From Cryptomeria japonica (lineage: Eukaryota; Streptophyta; Pinopsida; Cupressales; Cupressaceae): a stretch of 64,000 nucleotides of DNA. The first letter of the stretch is position 1, and each line of letters begins with the position of its first letter. The notes beneath the pieces were generated by a model that was not told the origin of the DNA, did no database searches, and saw nothing but the letters and a program-made list of their open reading frames with translations. Shown in pieces: positions 36,214 to 47,655 of the stretch. A program made the position numbers and the translations under genes. Location of the stretch: assembly GCF_030272615.1 (NCBI RefSeq), contig NC_081413.1, positions 187,702,669 through 187,766,668 of the forward strand, read 5' to 3'.

Positions 36214-36225
36214 GCTCTGATACCA
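36214..36225 (-). other. Primer binding site of D
   Basis: GCTCTGATACCA on the plus strand is the complement of TGGTATCAGAGC. It lies two bases from the LTR edge at 36228 and fixes D's orientation as minus. Confidence 0.9.
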
Positions 36226-36422
36226 ATTGTTGGAATCAAAGAACACTAAGAGGGGGGTGAATCCATGTTCCACAATATTTAACTTTATTAAACTGATCAC
36301 TTAACTACACAACACATATGAAGAAAGGAAATATGCATAACCATAAAGCAAATATTCACAACACCACAACACCAAGATTGTTTACATGGAAACCTGGTTA
36401 AGGGAAAAACCACGGTGAGATT

Positions 36423-37831
36423 TGTTGGATATTGTTGAGGAGTTTGCTGGAATAAAGTTTTGTCATTGATTTCAACATATTTATCTATGTGTTTCAGTGT
36501 TGCAGTCAGATCAAGTAAGTTGGTTTGGTTAGTGTGTTTCAGATGATTTTCTACGGATTAAAGGGTTTTGAGATAAGTATCTCTATTTAATTTAGCAGAA
36601 GTTTCAGTGGTCCACATGATGATTTGATCAAGTTACGTGATCCGATATTGAGTTTGGTTGTTCAGTTATTTATGGTGTTCAGTTTTCTATTTGTTGCTCC
36701 ACATTACTCTAGGATTGCAATATCTTTATTGTCAGATTTGGCAGAGTGTTTGGGATGTTCTGGTGTGTTCCCAATTCAGATGGTTCATGATTTGGATGTT
36801 CGCAAGCATATCTTTCAATTTGATAGTCAGTTGAGTTAGTGTTCCTGAGCTTTTGTTTAATGATGATGAATATTCTATTAAGTGGTGATGTTGAGGATGT
36901 TTCTATGGAAATTCATGATACTTGTGGATGTTTCTAGGTCATGTTCTATTTGTGTTGGTGGTCTGCATTGATCGTTGTGGGCATTAATGATGTTTTTCTT
37001 TGTTTGATGGTGCTCTTCATGTTATGTGACATTCATGATGATTGTGGCATGTTACAGATGTTCGAGGCGTAATTATTGGAGGTGTTTCATATTCGTGATG
37101 GTGATTTGGGTCCAGACTATGTCTTAATCGACCTTGTTTTGGTTCTCATGTGTATTGAAGTTCGAATTGAGTTGACTTGGCACTACACATTTCATTTGTG
37201 TGTTATTTGTTTTTGGGCCGACATGTAGAAGATCTAATTTGATGTTGTAATATAAGAGCGATTGATATGGTAATTTTATATATCGGTAGTTATGCAGTGG
37301 GTGTTAGTAATCGAGTGTGTGCAGTTCCTCATGCGTAGGTGGAAGATTGGTGCTCCGGATTATAGAAAAACATCATATCAAAGCAAAGTGTGTTGCAAAG
37401 TGTGCAGTTTGATATATGAGCTTAACCAGAATTATTTCTAGGCATTTCTAAATTCTATTTATTAGTTCAATCACTTCAGTTATCTATTGTAGTAGATTTG
37501 TAAGACAATGAGTCTTTCAGGGTTGTAGCCCTTATTGTAATTTGAGTAGTGATCTCTAAGCAATATGCCTAAATGCATGTGCATTCCCCATTGTAATATT
37601 TTTATACTTCTAACAGAGTATATTAATATTGTGGGTCTCAATCCCACCATGGATTTTCCCTTAACCAGGTTTCCACGTAAAAATCTCGGTGTTGTGTTGT
37701 GAAAATTTGCTTTATGTTTATGCATCTTTCCTTTCTTCATATGTGTTATGTGATTAAGCGATCAGTTTAATAAAGTTAAAGATTGTGGAGCACTTATTCA
37801 CCCCCCCTCTTAGTTTTCCTTGATTCCAACA
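36423..37831 (+). mobile_element. Solo LTR of the D family in opposite orientation
   Basis: TGTTGG...CCAACA, 1409 bases, flanked by AGATT at 36418-36422 and 37832-37836. It is the same family as the LTR it entered but in reverse orientation, so the two copies form an inverted repeat. It contains a TTGTCATTGATTTCAA motif at 36460-36475, the conserved stem-loop near 37646-37696 and a C-homopolymer near 37800. Confidence 0.93.
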
Positions 37832-38434
37832 AGATTGAGACCCACAATATTAATATACTCAGTTAGAAGTAAATAAATATTACATAGGGGAATGCACATG
37901 CATTCAGGCACACTGCCTAGAGCTCACTGCTCAAATTACAATAAGGGCTACAACCTCGGAAGGCTCATTTCCTTACAAATATACTACAATAGATATCTGA
38001 AGTGTTTGAACTAATAAAAAGCATCTACAAATGCCTGCAAATAGTTCCGGTTAAGCCCATATATCAAATTGCACATTCTGCAACACACCCTGCTCTATTA
38101 TGTTATTATGCTGCAATTCGGAGCACTAATCTTCCACTTGCACACATAAAACTGTGCACAAACGCTTACCAATACTTACCACATATCCACCAATGTAAAA
38201 AATGACCATATTAATCGCTTTTATAAATCCACAACATCAAATTAGATTTTTTATATGTCGGCCCAAAAATGCATATCACACAAATGAAACGTGTATACCA
38301 AGATGGCTAAATCCAAACTCCAATGCACATGCAGACCAAAACAATGTTGGCTAAGACATAGTCTGGACCCAAATCAACTCCTCAAACACGAAACACCTCC
38401 AAGAATTACTCCTCGAACATCCACACATGCTACA

Positions 38435-38890
38435 TGTTGAAATGTGGTGACTGATCAGCAAAGTACTGTACACTCAGCATGTATCCTCACCGGGGTCTAG
38501 GGCCGGGCTGGGCCCCGTGCAGGGGTTCGCCCCCGAGAAAAGCGGGGGTTCGGGGGCAGTAGCCCTCGAGAAAAAAAAAAATTTGCCATTTTTCGTTGAT
38601 GAAAACCGACATTGTAATAAAACCCTAAAAAGGCTAACTTTGTTTGTTGCCCTAAAAATGCATGTTATAAGCGGCTGGGATGCTTAAGGCATTGTAAGGT
38701 TGATGTACTATTTTTTGCTGGATAATAAGAAAGATTGGACGGCTGTGTATGGTGGACGTAACCCATTCTAGGTGAACCACATTAAATCTCTGTGTTATAT
38801 GTGTCCTGTTTTATTTCTTTATCTTTTGTATTTAAATCTGCATATAATTGTTAGTTCATATTTGCTTCGGATATGCTTGAAACCCTAACA
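38435..38890 (+). repeat. Left LTR of copia H
   Basis: 456 bases, TGTTGAAATG to CCCTAACA. It contains a GC-rich, partly palindromic stretch at 38527-38556 (CCCCCG...CGGGGG) that is shorter or absent in the right LTR. Confidence 0.93.
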
Positions 38891-38950
38891 ATTGGTATTA
38901 GAGCGAGGTTTTCTGTAAATTGGTAGGACTTTCAAATTTGAGTGGGAGCA

Positions 38951-39790
38951 ATGGAGGATTCCAAATTCAAGGTCGAAAAGTTTAACGGCCAGAATTATCA
39001 GTTATGGAAAATGCAGATGGAGGATTACCTGTATCAAAAGGATTTGTGGCAGCCATTGGAAGGAAAGGCAAAGAAACCGACCACAATATTAGATGAAGAG
39101 TGGGACATTTAAGATAGAAAGGCACTGGGATCCATTCGATTGTGCCTTGCGTCGTCTGTAGCATTCAATATAACAGAAGCAAAAACGACTGTAGATTTGA
39201 TGGCAACATTGGCTAAGTTGTATGAGAAACCCTCAGCTTCAAATAAGGTATTTCTTATGAAGCCTTTGTTTAATTTGAAAATGAGTGAGGGAGGATCTGT
39301 AGCGGAGCACTTAAATGAATTTAATACAATTACTAGTCAATTGTCTTTGGTAAAAATTACCTTTGCAGAAGAGGTTAGGGCTCTCTTGATTTTATGTTCT
39401 TTGCCAGAAAGCTGGAATAGCTTGGTTATGGTTGTAAGTAACTCTATCTCTGGTAAAAATACTTTGGTATTTGATGATATTGTTGGTGTTATCTTAAGCG
39501 AGGAAATGCGAAGGAAAAGCACAAGTGAGACTTCAACATCATCAGGTAGTGTTTTGAATGTGGAGAACAGAGGAAGATCAAAGGAAAGAGGAAAAGGCCC
39601 TAGGAATGAGAAGTCACGAGGGAAGTCAAAGAAAGGACGCTCTCAATCTAGAGGAAAGAAAGATTGCTGGTACTGCGAAAAGCCTGGTCATCTAAAGAAA
39701 GACTATTGGTCTTGGAAAAACAAAGAAGCAGACAAAAATGAAAATGATAGTAAGGAAGCTAATATTGCAAGTAATACTTTACAAGCTGCT
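38951..39790 (+). pseudogene. gag: copia H gag
   Basis: ATG 38951 opens a frame with KFNGQNYQLWKMQMEDYL, typical of Tnt1-like gag. A stop at 39110-39112 (TAA, probably from CAA) is the only break. The zinc knuckle reads CWYCEKPGHLKKDY near 39664-39705, with the last Cys replaced by Tyr (the same change as in A). A serine/arginine-lysine-rich segment precedes it. It continues in frame into the protease. Confidence 0.9.
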
Positions 39791-41120
39791 TTAATCTTAT
39801 GTTTGGATAATGTTAATGATTCTTGGGTAATAGATTTTGGGGCTTCATTTCATGCTACACCCCATAGAAAATATTTTCTAGATTATGTTCAAGGTGATTT
39901 TGGACAGTTATATTTGGGTGATGATGAGCCCTGTCAAATTGTTGGAAAAGGAAAGATAAAGATCAAGTTGCAGAATGGTAATGACTGGTTTCTGCAGGAG
40001 GTAAGACATGTTCCTAATTTAAGAAGAAATTTAATTTCTGCAGGGAAACTAGGTAGTGAAGGTTGCATAGTTACCTTCTCAGACAGTATGTGGAAGGTCA
40101 CTAAAGGATCATTAGTAGTAGCTAAAGGTGCGAAGGTAGGCACATTATATCTGTGTACTGGTAACACTTACTCTACCTTAGCTGCTACAGATAAAGTTAC
40201 TGCAGGGACAACAACAATAAATGTTGCAAGAACAGATTCGATAATGTGGCACCATAGGCTTGGACACATGAGTGAGAAAGGGATGAAAATCCTTCACTCC
40301 AAAATCTATTGCCAGGACTAAAGAAGATTGATTTAGAGTTATGTGAAAACTGTGTTTATGGTAAACAGAAAAGAGTCAGATTTCTCAAGGTTGGGAAAGA
40401 GAAGAAGAGTGAGAAGTTAGAGCTTGTACATTCAGATGTATGGGGACCGACTCAGGTATCATCTCTTGGTGGCTCTTGTTATTATGTTATTTTTATTGAT
40501 GACTCAACCAGAAAAACATGGGTATATTTCCTAAAACAAAAATCAGATGTTTTTGAAACTTTTAAGAAATGGAAAGCTTTGGTTGAGAATGAGACAGGAA
40601 AAAAGTTGAAGTGTCTCAGATCGGATAATGGAGGTGAGTATTGCAGCAAAGCATTTGAAGATTACTGTTCCTTAAATGGGATTCGAAAGCAGAAGACAGT
40701 TCCAGGAACTCCACAGGAAAATGGTGTGTTAGAGAGAATGAATAGGACCATCATGGAACGTGCGAGGAGCATGAGATTGCATGCTAGATTGCCCTTACAT
40801 TTTTGGGCAGATGTTGTACATACTGTTGTCTATTTGATAAATAGAGGACCTTCAACCCCTTTGGATGGTGGTATTCCAAAGGAGGCATGGACTGGTAAAA
40901 AGGTAAACTATTCTTTTCTAAAAACTTTTGGTTCCGAATCTTTTGTCCATGTTGATAAAGAAAACAGAACCAAGCTTGATGCTAAATCTCAGAAATGTAC
41001 CTTCATTGGATATGGGATAGATGAATATGGCTATCGGTTATGGGATTTTGAAAATAAGAAAATAATTAGAAGTAGAGATGTTATATTTGATGAGAAGGTT
41101 ATGTATAAAGAACAGATGCA
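39791..41120 (+). pseudogene. pol: copia H protease and integrase
   Basis: The protease site reads VIDFGASFHATPH near 39826, where the family has DSGA, so Ser is Phe while the Asp is kept. The integrase zinc site has MWHHRLGH (about 40245) and CENCVYGK. A frameshift near 40290-40310 shifts the frame. The core shows VHSDVWGP (about 40426), LRSDNGGEY (about 40616) and NGVLERMNRT (about 40723), a full DDE triad. The rest of the frame is open to 41454. Confidence 0.92.
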
Positions 41121-41369
41121 GGAAAAGAAGCATGAACAGGACAAGCAAGAATATGTGGTGTTGGATGAGATTCCTGAAAATGAAATGCCACAGGTACTTG
41201 ATGCTCAGCAACAACAGATTGTCCCACAAACTCTTGCAAGTGTTAGACGTTCTACGAGGACAAGTAGACCCCCTGAAAGATTTTCTCCTTCTTTGTATTC
41301 TATTTTATTAATGGATTCTGGTGAACCAGAAGAATACGAAGAAGCAATGCAGGTAGATCCCAAACAACA

Positions 41370-42160
41370 GTGGGAGCTAGGCATGAAAGAGGAGATGGAC
41401 TCCTTGATGAAAAATAGGACTTGGGACTTAGTCCCTTTACCTGCAGAAAAATGAGCCTTGCCTAACAAATGGGTTTATCGGCTGAAGGAGGAGGAAGGAG
41501 GTCAGAAAAGATATAAGGCCAGACTTGTGGTAAAAGGTTTTGCACACAAAAAGTGTATAGATTATGATGAAATATTTTCTCCAGTTGTAAAAATGACTTC
41601 AATTAGAACTGTACTTAGTCTTGTGGCTGCAGATGATTTACATCTTGAACAATTAGATGTCAAAACAGCTTTTCTCCATGGAGATTTGGAGGAGGAAATT
41701 TGCATGTTGCAACCACAGGGATATGAGGTCAAAGGTAAGGAGAACTTGGTGTGCAGGTTGAAGAAAAGTTTGTATGGCCTAAAGCAAGCACCTTGACAAT
41801 GGTATTTAAAATTTGATAGTTTCATGGCTGAACACGGTTATCATAGATGTCATTCTGATCATTGTGTATATTTTAAGAGATTTGATAATGGCAGTTATAT
41901 TATCCTGTTGCTTTATGTTGATGACATGCTTGTTGTTGGGTCTAACATGCAACATATAAATGATCTTAAATAGAAATTAGCCAGGTCATTTGCTATGAAG
42001 GATTTGGGTGCAGCTAAGCAAATTCTCGGTATGAGGATTACACAAGACAGGAAAAATAGAACCTTGAATTTGTCCCAAAGTGAGTATATAAAGAAGGTGT
42101 TGAAAAGATTTAACATGCAGGATGCAAAAGCAGTTAGTACACCTTTGGCTAGTCATTTCA
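41370..42160 (+). pseudogene. pol: copia H reverse transcriptase
   Basis: Starts in MKEEMDSLMKNRTWDLVPLP, then a TGA at 41452 (likely from CGA), NKWVYRLK, FSPVVKMTSIR, LDVKTAFLHGDLEE (about 41655), LYGLKQAP followed by TGA near 41794, and catalytic YVDDM (about 41916). A TAG lies near 41971. Three stops in one open frame, all one C-to-T step from a sense codon. Confidence 0.92.
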
Positions 42161-42876
42161 AATTGACTAAGGAGATGTGCCCAAAGAGACAGGAAGAGGT
42201 TAATAAAATGTCTAACATCCCATATTCATCACCTGTTGGTAGTCTAATGTATGAAATGGTATGCACAAGGCCAGATATTGCACATGCAGTGGGAGTTGTG
42301 AGCAGGTTTATGAGTAATCCGGGTATGGAACATTGGAATGCTATGAAATGGATTCTTCGATATTTGAAAGGAACTACTATGAAGGCATTATGTTTCAAAG
42401 GATCTAATGCTTCTCTAAGCGGATTTGTTGACTCTGATCTGGCGAGTGATATTGATTCATGGAGGAGTACTACAGGGTATGTTTTTACTATAGGGGGAAC
42501 TGCAGTCAGTTGGGTTTCTAGGCTACAAAAGGTTGTTGCACTTTCAACCACTGAAGCTGAGTATGTTGCTGCTACAGAAGCCAGCAAGGAGATGATTTGG
42601 TTACAATGTTTTCTGGAGGAATTGGATTAGACATAGGAGGATAGCCCATTGTATACTGATAGCCAGAGTGCCATTCATCTTGCGAAGAACTCTGCTTTTC
42701 ATTCAAGGACAAAGCACATTTAGCTCAGGTACCACTTCATCCAGACTATTTTGGAGGAGGGTCAGTTACGGCTTGAGAAGATTCACACAAGTGAGAATCC
42801 TGCCAACATGTTTACAAAGGCAGTTCCACGGGAGAAGCTGATTTCTTCATCGGTCTCTGTTGGTCTTCTTGATTGA
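42161..42876 (+). pseudogene. pol: copia H RNase H
   Basis: RNase H motifs: GFVDSDLASD (about 42420), STTGYVFT, SWVSRLQK, STTEAEYVAATEA (about 42542), then stops near 42628, 42634 and 42721, TDSQSAIHLAKN (about 42655), RTKHI and a natural-looking end at TGA 42874-42876. The acidic triad is present. Confidence 0.9.
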
Positions 42877-43012
42877 TAATTGTGGAATTTACACCAGTCG
42901 AGTCCTAGTGTTTTATCCAGCGGATGTTGCATGTACAGTGGTGTTGTGTAGTATCAGTCTCCAAGTGGGAGATTGTTCGGTGTGGAGTTTGATCAATCTC
43001 CAAGTGGGAGAT
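42877..43012 (+). other. copia H 3' end with duplicated tract and LTR-edge motif
   Basis: The string CTCCAAGTGGGAGATTGTT occurs twice, ending near 42977 and 43016. The second copy leads into the right LTR at 43013. The first is followed by CGGTGTGG instead of LTR. GTGGGAGATTG is the usual purine tract and LTR edge of Tnt1-like elements. Confidence 0.75.
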
Positions 43013-43444
43013 TGTTGAAATGTGGCGACTGATCAGCAAAGTACTGTACACTCAGCACGTATCCTCACCAAGGTCCGGGGCCGGGTTGGGCACCAGGCAA
43101 GGGTTTGGGGGCGGCAGCCCCTGAAAAAAAAATTTTTTTGCCATTTTTCGTTGATGAAAACTGACATTGTAATAAAACCCTAAAAAGGCTGACTTTGTTT
43201 GTTGCCCTAAAAACACATGTTATAAGCGGCTGGGATGCTTAAGGCATTGTAAGGTTGATGTACTATTTTTGCTGGATAATAAGAAAGATTGGACGGTTGT
43301 GTATGGTGGACGTAACCCATTCTGGGTGAACCACGTTAAATCTCTGTGTTATCTGTGTCCTATTTTATTTCTTTATCTTTTGTATTTAAATCTGCATATA
43401 ATTGTTAGTTCATATTTGCTTCGGATCTACTTGAAACCCTAACA
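43013..43444 (+). repeat. Right LTR of copia H
   Basis: 432 bases, TGTTGAAATG to CCCTAACA, followed by CTACA. Differs from the left LTR by single changes and by lacking part of the GC-rich palindromic stretch. Confidence 0.93.
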
Positions 43445-44047
43445 CTACAATCATCATGAATGTCACATAACATGAAGAACACCACCAGATCAAGAAAAAC
43501 ATCATTGATATACACAATGATCAATGTGGACCACCAACACAAATAAGACATGATCTAGAAACATCCATAAGCATCATGAGTTACTGCAACATCACCACTT
43601 ATTAGAATCTTCAACACAATTATACCGAACCTCAAGAACACTAACTCAACTGACTGTCAAACTGAAAGATACACTTGCGAACATCCAAATCATGAACCAT
43701 CTAAATTAAGGACACACCAGAACATCCCAAACACTCAACCAAATCCACAAACAAAGATATTGCAATCCCGGAGTAATGCAAAGCAAAATCCAAAACACTG
43801 AACAACGAAAAACCAATCACAATACCGGATCATGTAACTTGATCAAATCATCATGCGAACCACTAAAACTTATGTTGAATCAACTAGAGATAATTATCTC
43901 AAAACCCTTTAATCCACAGCAACTCAACTGCAACACACTGGCCAAACCAATTTACTTAATCTGACTGCAACACTAGAACACACAAAGGAATATGTTGACA
44001 TCAATGACAAAATATTGGTCTAGCAAACTTATCAACAATATCCAACA

Positions 44048-45094
44048 ACACTTTCACTTCCTGCTCAATTGGAGGAGGTAAAGAATCAAGGTGAAACAAC
44101 TTCATTTTGTGTGTTTCTATGCTTTAGTTTGATTATTTAATATTACATACTTGTAATTTTGCTAACCCTAATTTCCTCACGCTCAATTTATTATTAAATA
44201 AAATTGAGGTGTGTGAAGAAAACTTTCAAGGATGCAATGCAATTTTGTTGTTTTTATATTAGTCCTTATTGTAATAAGTTAATTATAGCATTAAAAAATT
44301 ATTATTATTTGTTTAATAATGTTGAAATAGTAAAACATGTTATTTTTAATATAAATGATAAAAATATAATTTCTTTTAAATGTTATAAAATAAAAAGTTT
44401 GGAGTCTTCTTGTTTTTGGATGTAGTTTGAGGAAATGATAATCATGAAGTATAAGGAAAATGAAAAGTATTTAATCTATTTCTATTTTTTTAAATTGACA
44501 TGAAGTTTTATGTTATTTTCAACATAATTTTAATAATAAACTAAATTTCATATTATGATTATCTTAATTATTGTTTTATTATATAAAATGGGAATAGTGA
44601 CAAATGTAATGTTTTAATATTTTTTAAATTGATATAAAGTTTTATTTCATTTTTAATCATATTTTCATTAAAATAAATCTAATGTTGTGATTAAACTTTA
44701 TTAATGTAGTAGTGAAATTTGTATACCCGTGTCAATTTCTATTTAGTTTTATGCTATTTTGAGAGGATTTATTATTGTAATTACATCAAATGGTGTAATC
44801 TTGTGTGATTTTTGGCTCATTTCCCACACCATTACCATTCTTATTTACACGCATTCCCATAAATTTATCACTATTTTATCCATATAAAAACATATTTTTA
44901 TACATTTATCTTGCTTATCCATTTATTACATTCATCCATGCATTTATTCCCAAATATTCCATATGTGCTTTAATTCTAAGACCTTTTTGTCTTAGGTTGT
45001 TTTCATGGTTGTGGTATTATATGTTTTGGTTACAATACAACATAAGAAGGTTGGATCTCTTTTAAAATAACACTTACGCTAAATAATACATTTT
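44048..45094. other. Flank of element D, no feature recognised
   Basis: AT-rich intergenic sequence outside D's 5' LTR. Short open frames (for example 44204-44425) have no recognised motif. It may be host DNA or very old repeat. Confidence 0.5.
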
Positions 45095-45695
45095 ATATAA
45101 TAGCATCCCAAAGCTTGTATACTTTCACATCATAATTGTAACCAATGAAAATACAATTGATAATCATTTTCTTTAATTTAGTATTCTTCTCTCTTAACAC
45201 ATGTGCATATGCCTTGTAATAAAAAATATAAAGATGAATCGATGAATGTTTTCCACCTAACTATGCCGCCATGGGCATTTTATCAACAAGATCTAATGTA
45301 GGATACTTGTTAATCAAGTTGCAAGTAGTGGCTACAATCTTGGGTCAAACCCTTTGTTCCAAGCCAACTCCACTTTAAGAATACTCTTACCCTTCTCCAT
45401 CAATGTCACATTGATTCTTTCTACAACTCTATTCTATTATGAAGAATACAAGGTTGTTATTCACCTATTTATGCCTTTGAACTCTTTAAAATGAATGAAA
45501 AAAATATTCTCTACCAAATATACCAATATCATACTATTATCATCAATAAATGAATCATGGTAAAAAAAATGCAATCAAAGAAACATCAATAGGGCCAAAC
45601 ACATCTAAATGAATAATATCCAACTTTCTATGACATATGGAAACTCAAGTAAAATTAAAGGTATTTATGTTTATCATTATTGTGTGATGAAAATC
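45095..45695 (-). pseudogene. pol: Old copia integrase relic
   Basis: On the minus strand, pieces of a copia integrase can be read across several frames: HLDVFGPIDV (about 45620), ERINVTLMEKGKSIL (about 45430-45380) and AYAHVLREKNTKLKK followed by CIFIGYNYDVKVYKLWD (about 45215-45105). These match the usual core, the MNRTLMEKARSML motif and the post-core IFIGY motif of the family. It is far more decayed than A, F or H. Gypsy LTR I cuts its upstream side at 45696. Confidence 0.75.
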
Positions 45696-46669
45696 TGGGT
45701 GCAAAAAACAAATGATTGAAATCTAAATTACCAATCGAAGAAAACACAAATACATCAAACACCTCAAGATAAGATCATTAAAATGGAAACAAAATTGAAA
45801 ATAACAAATAAATGCAAACCAAAATCTGCTTCAATTTGAGAGTTCTTTGATTTGATGTGTGCTCGTCACATTTCAGATGCTCGTTTTTGCTCCATGATTG
45901 ATGATGTGAAGATGAGATTGACGAAAATGATATGCAAGGTGAGTGGTGATTTCAGCATTACGATGATATGATTGTGAAAAAGTGGATGATTTTGGCATTA
46001 TGATGATATTGATGTGAAAAAGTGGATGATTTTCTTTGAAAATGGAGGGTTTAAATAGAACTGGATGAAGAGATGAGGGGGCCTGGAAATGAGACAAGTA
46101 GCGAGCCTCAAGATGCCATGTGGAATGAGATTCCACACTTTTCCTTAAAGAGAACAAGTGGCTCAAGCAAGAGAGACAAGTGTCCTCAAATAGAACACAT
46201 GTCTTGGGAAGGAATGACATGTGTCCCTAAGGACACGTGTTTATTCGGGAAATAGCAACCCAAATAAATAGATTCTTTTCCAATATTTGGAAAATAGGGA
46301 AGGGAGGTTAAAATAGATAAGATTGGTTAAGTAAATAGGGTTAGTTAGAACCCATGGCTAGGTTTGGATGAAGGCTAGATGGGGTTTTAGGTTAGGAGAC
46401 ATGTGGGAAAATTAATTAATTCAAGAATTGGAGGAAAATGACAAAATGGACTAAATAGAATAATTAAATTATTTTATTTAGTAGAAGAAGGGTTTAAGGG
46501 GAATTAATTAAGTAATAGGCTCCAGGACATGGCGTTATTAATTAAATTAATTTAGCCAAAGGGGATGGGATGTCACATATAATTAAATAATATGAATATT
46601 TTTAATTAATGTGAGCGACTAAGGAAATTAAATTTGATTAAATTGATTAGTCAAATGTAAGTGTCTACA
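45696..46669 (-). repeat. Gypsy LTR I, 3' LTR of a minus-strand element
   Basis: The reverse complement starts TGTAGACACTTACATTTG, similar to LTR C (TGTATACACTAAAAATC), and shows the same plan: AT-rich head, cytosine-rich middle, ACACTTGTCT strings, TATA-like CTATTTAAACC near 46046-46056, and a tail ending GCACCCA. About 974 bases, close to LTR C. The adjacent purine tract at 46670-46683 makes it the 3' LTR of an element extending rightward on the minus strand. Confidence 0.72.
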
Positions 46670-46683
46670 TTTTGCCCCTCTTC
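46670..46683 (-). other. Polypurine tract of gypsy element I
   Basis: The minus strand reads GAAGAGGGGCAAAA directly before the LTR start at 46669. Confidence 0.7.
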
Positions 46684-47655
46684 ATGGTGGTGCTAAAATA
46701 GTGTTGGTGTGAAGAAAATAAGACACTTGTGACGCGAGGAAGAAGGGAAGGGCAAAAAGGAAGCCCCAGAATGGATTGACGATGGATGAAGGACCATGAA
46801 GGGGTGCCCCCTTGAGAGGCTACATGGGAAACAGGGGCTTGGGAGGCATCTTGAAAGAAGCATTACCCCAGCTGATAGGAAGAAAGGAAGCGAGAAATGG
46901 AGACCGGAGGCAAAAATGACATCAACAAAGGATACCGTAAGAAGAAGATATTGTAAAAAAGGCCCGGGAGGGCTCAAGAGGATCAAAATGGGAAATGTGG
47001 GCACTTTATATGAGCAATTGTGCCAAATTAGGGCTCCTTTACACATTGTGCTATTGTGATTAGTGAGCTCTGGAGAGACTATTCCTTGTTTTTAGTGCAT
47101 TTGAGAGCTTGAAGTGCGCAAGAATGAGATTGTTGAGCAGACACGACCAAGGCACCAAGTAGATATTATAAGGAGTGTTAGGCAATAGCAGACATCGAAC
47201 CACCAAGTAGGCTTTTGAAACCAACTTTATACTTTCATTTTGGAGTAACTTTTTAAGCATTTACGAGGGGAAAAGCGTGTTACCACTTGATCGTGTTCAA
47301 CAGGTTCATAGTAGGGTCCCGCATGATCGACTAGGCATAGCAAGAGGGAACTTGAACGTGGGTTTGCAAACATGATGGGGGAAAGGGCCTGAAGCGTAGG
47401 CTTCGTAGGAGAGATCTTGCAAAACTGTGATTGCTAAAAGACTGATAGGAATGTGTTCTTGCAAAAAGAACTCCAACGGGTTTGCAAAACCATGGGACAA
47501 AGAAGAAGGAAAAAGGGGTTGTTGAGAAACAATAGCCAGTTTGATGGTAAAGGGAGATTAGGGGATTCACCAAGAGGTGAAAGGGATAGGCTAGGATAAA
47601 GGGGGAAACCAAGCAAATTGACGAGCTATTTTGTGACTTGCAGTGGAGCGTGGAT
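46684..47655 (-). other. 3' region of gypsy element I, no gene recognised
   Basis: No gypsy protein motif was found on either strand. Open frames in this stretch overlap and show no recognised domain. It separates the LTR and purine tract from the plant mobile domain relic. Confidence 0.5.

Larger units (their letters stand above)
38435..43444 (+). mobile_element. Ty1-copia element H (Tnt1/Tork-like)
   Basis: A complete 5.0-kb copia element: LTRs 38435-38890 and 43013-43444, duplication CTACA on both sides (38430-38434 and 43445-43449). The uninterrupted target is seen in D's other LTR near 8136-8152. The gag and pol order is standard. It is the least decayed element here, with few stops and one frameshift, so it is among the younger insertions. 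The gag and integrase style suggests the Tnt1/Tork group; this is inferred from memory of the family pattern. Confidence 0.95.
7635..44047 (-). mobile_element. gag-only LTR retrotransposon D, host of the nest
   Basis: Reading on the minus strand: 5' LTR (36228-44047, split by two insertions), primer site (36214-36225), a coiled-coil gag with four zinc knuckles (36210 to 35418, then 12084 to 11597), a noncoding 3' part, purine tracts and the 3' LTR (9982 leftward). Gypsy element C separates the two gag parts and carries CACTC on both sides. No protease, integrase or RT coding was seen in D. The layout matches element E at 54490-61990. D extends left beyond position 1, behind element A. Confidence 0.85.
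36228..44047 (-). repeat. 5' LTR of D, split by two insertions
   Basis: Segments 36228-36422, 37837-38434 and 43450-44047 join to about 1391 bases, matching the reverse complement of the 1409-base solo LTR at 36423-37831. The two breaks are exactly explained by that solo LTR (duplication AGATT) and by copia H (duplication CTACA). Confidence 0.92.
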
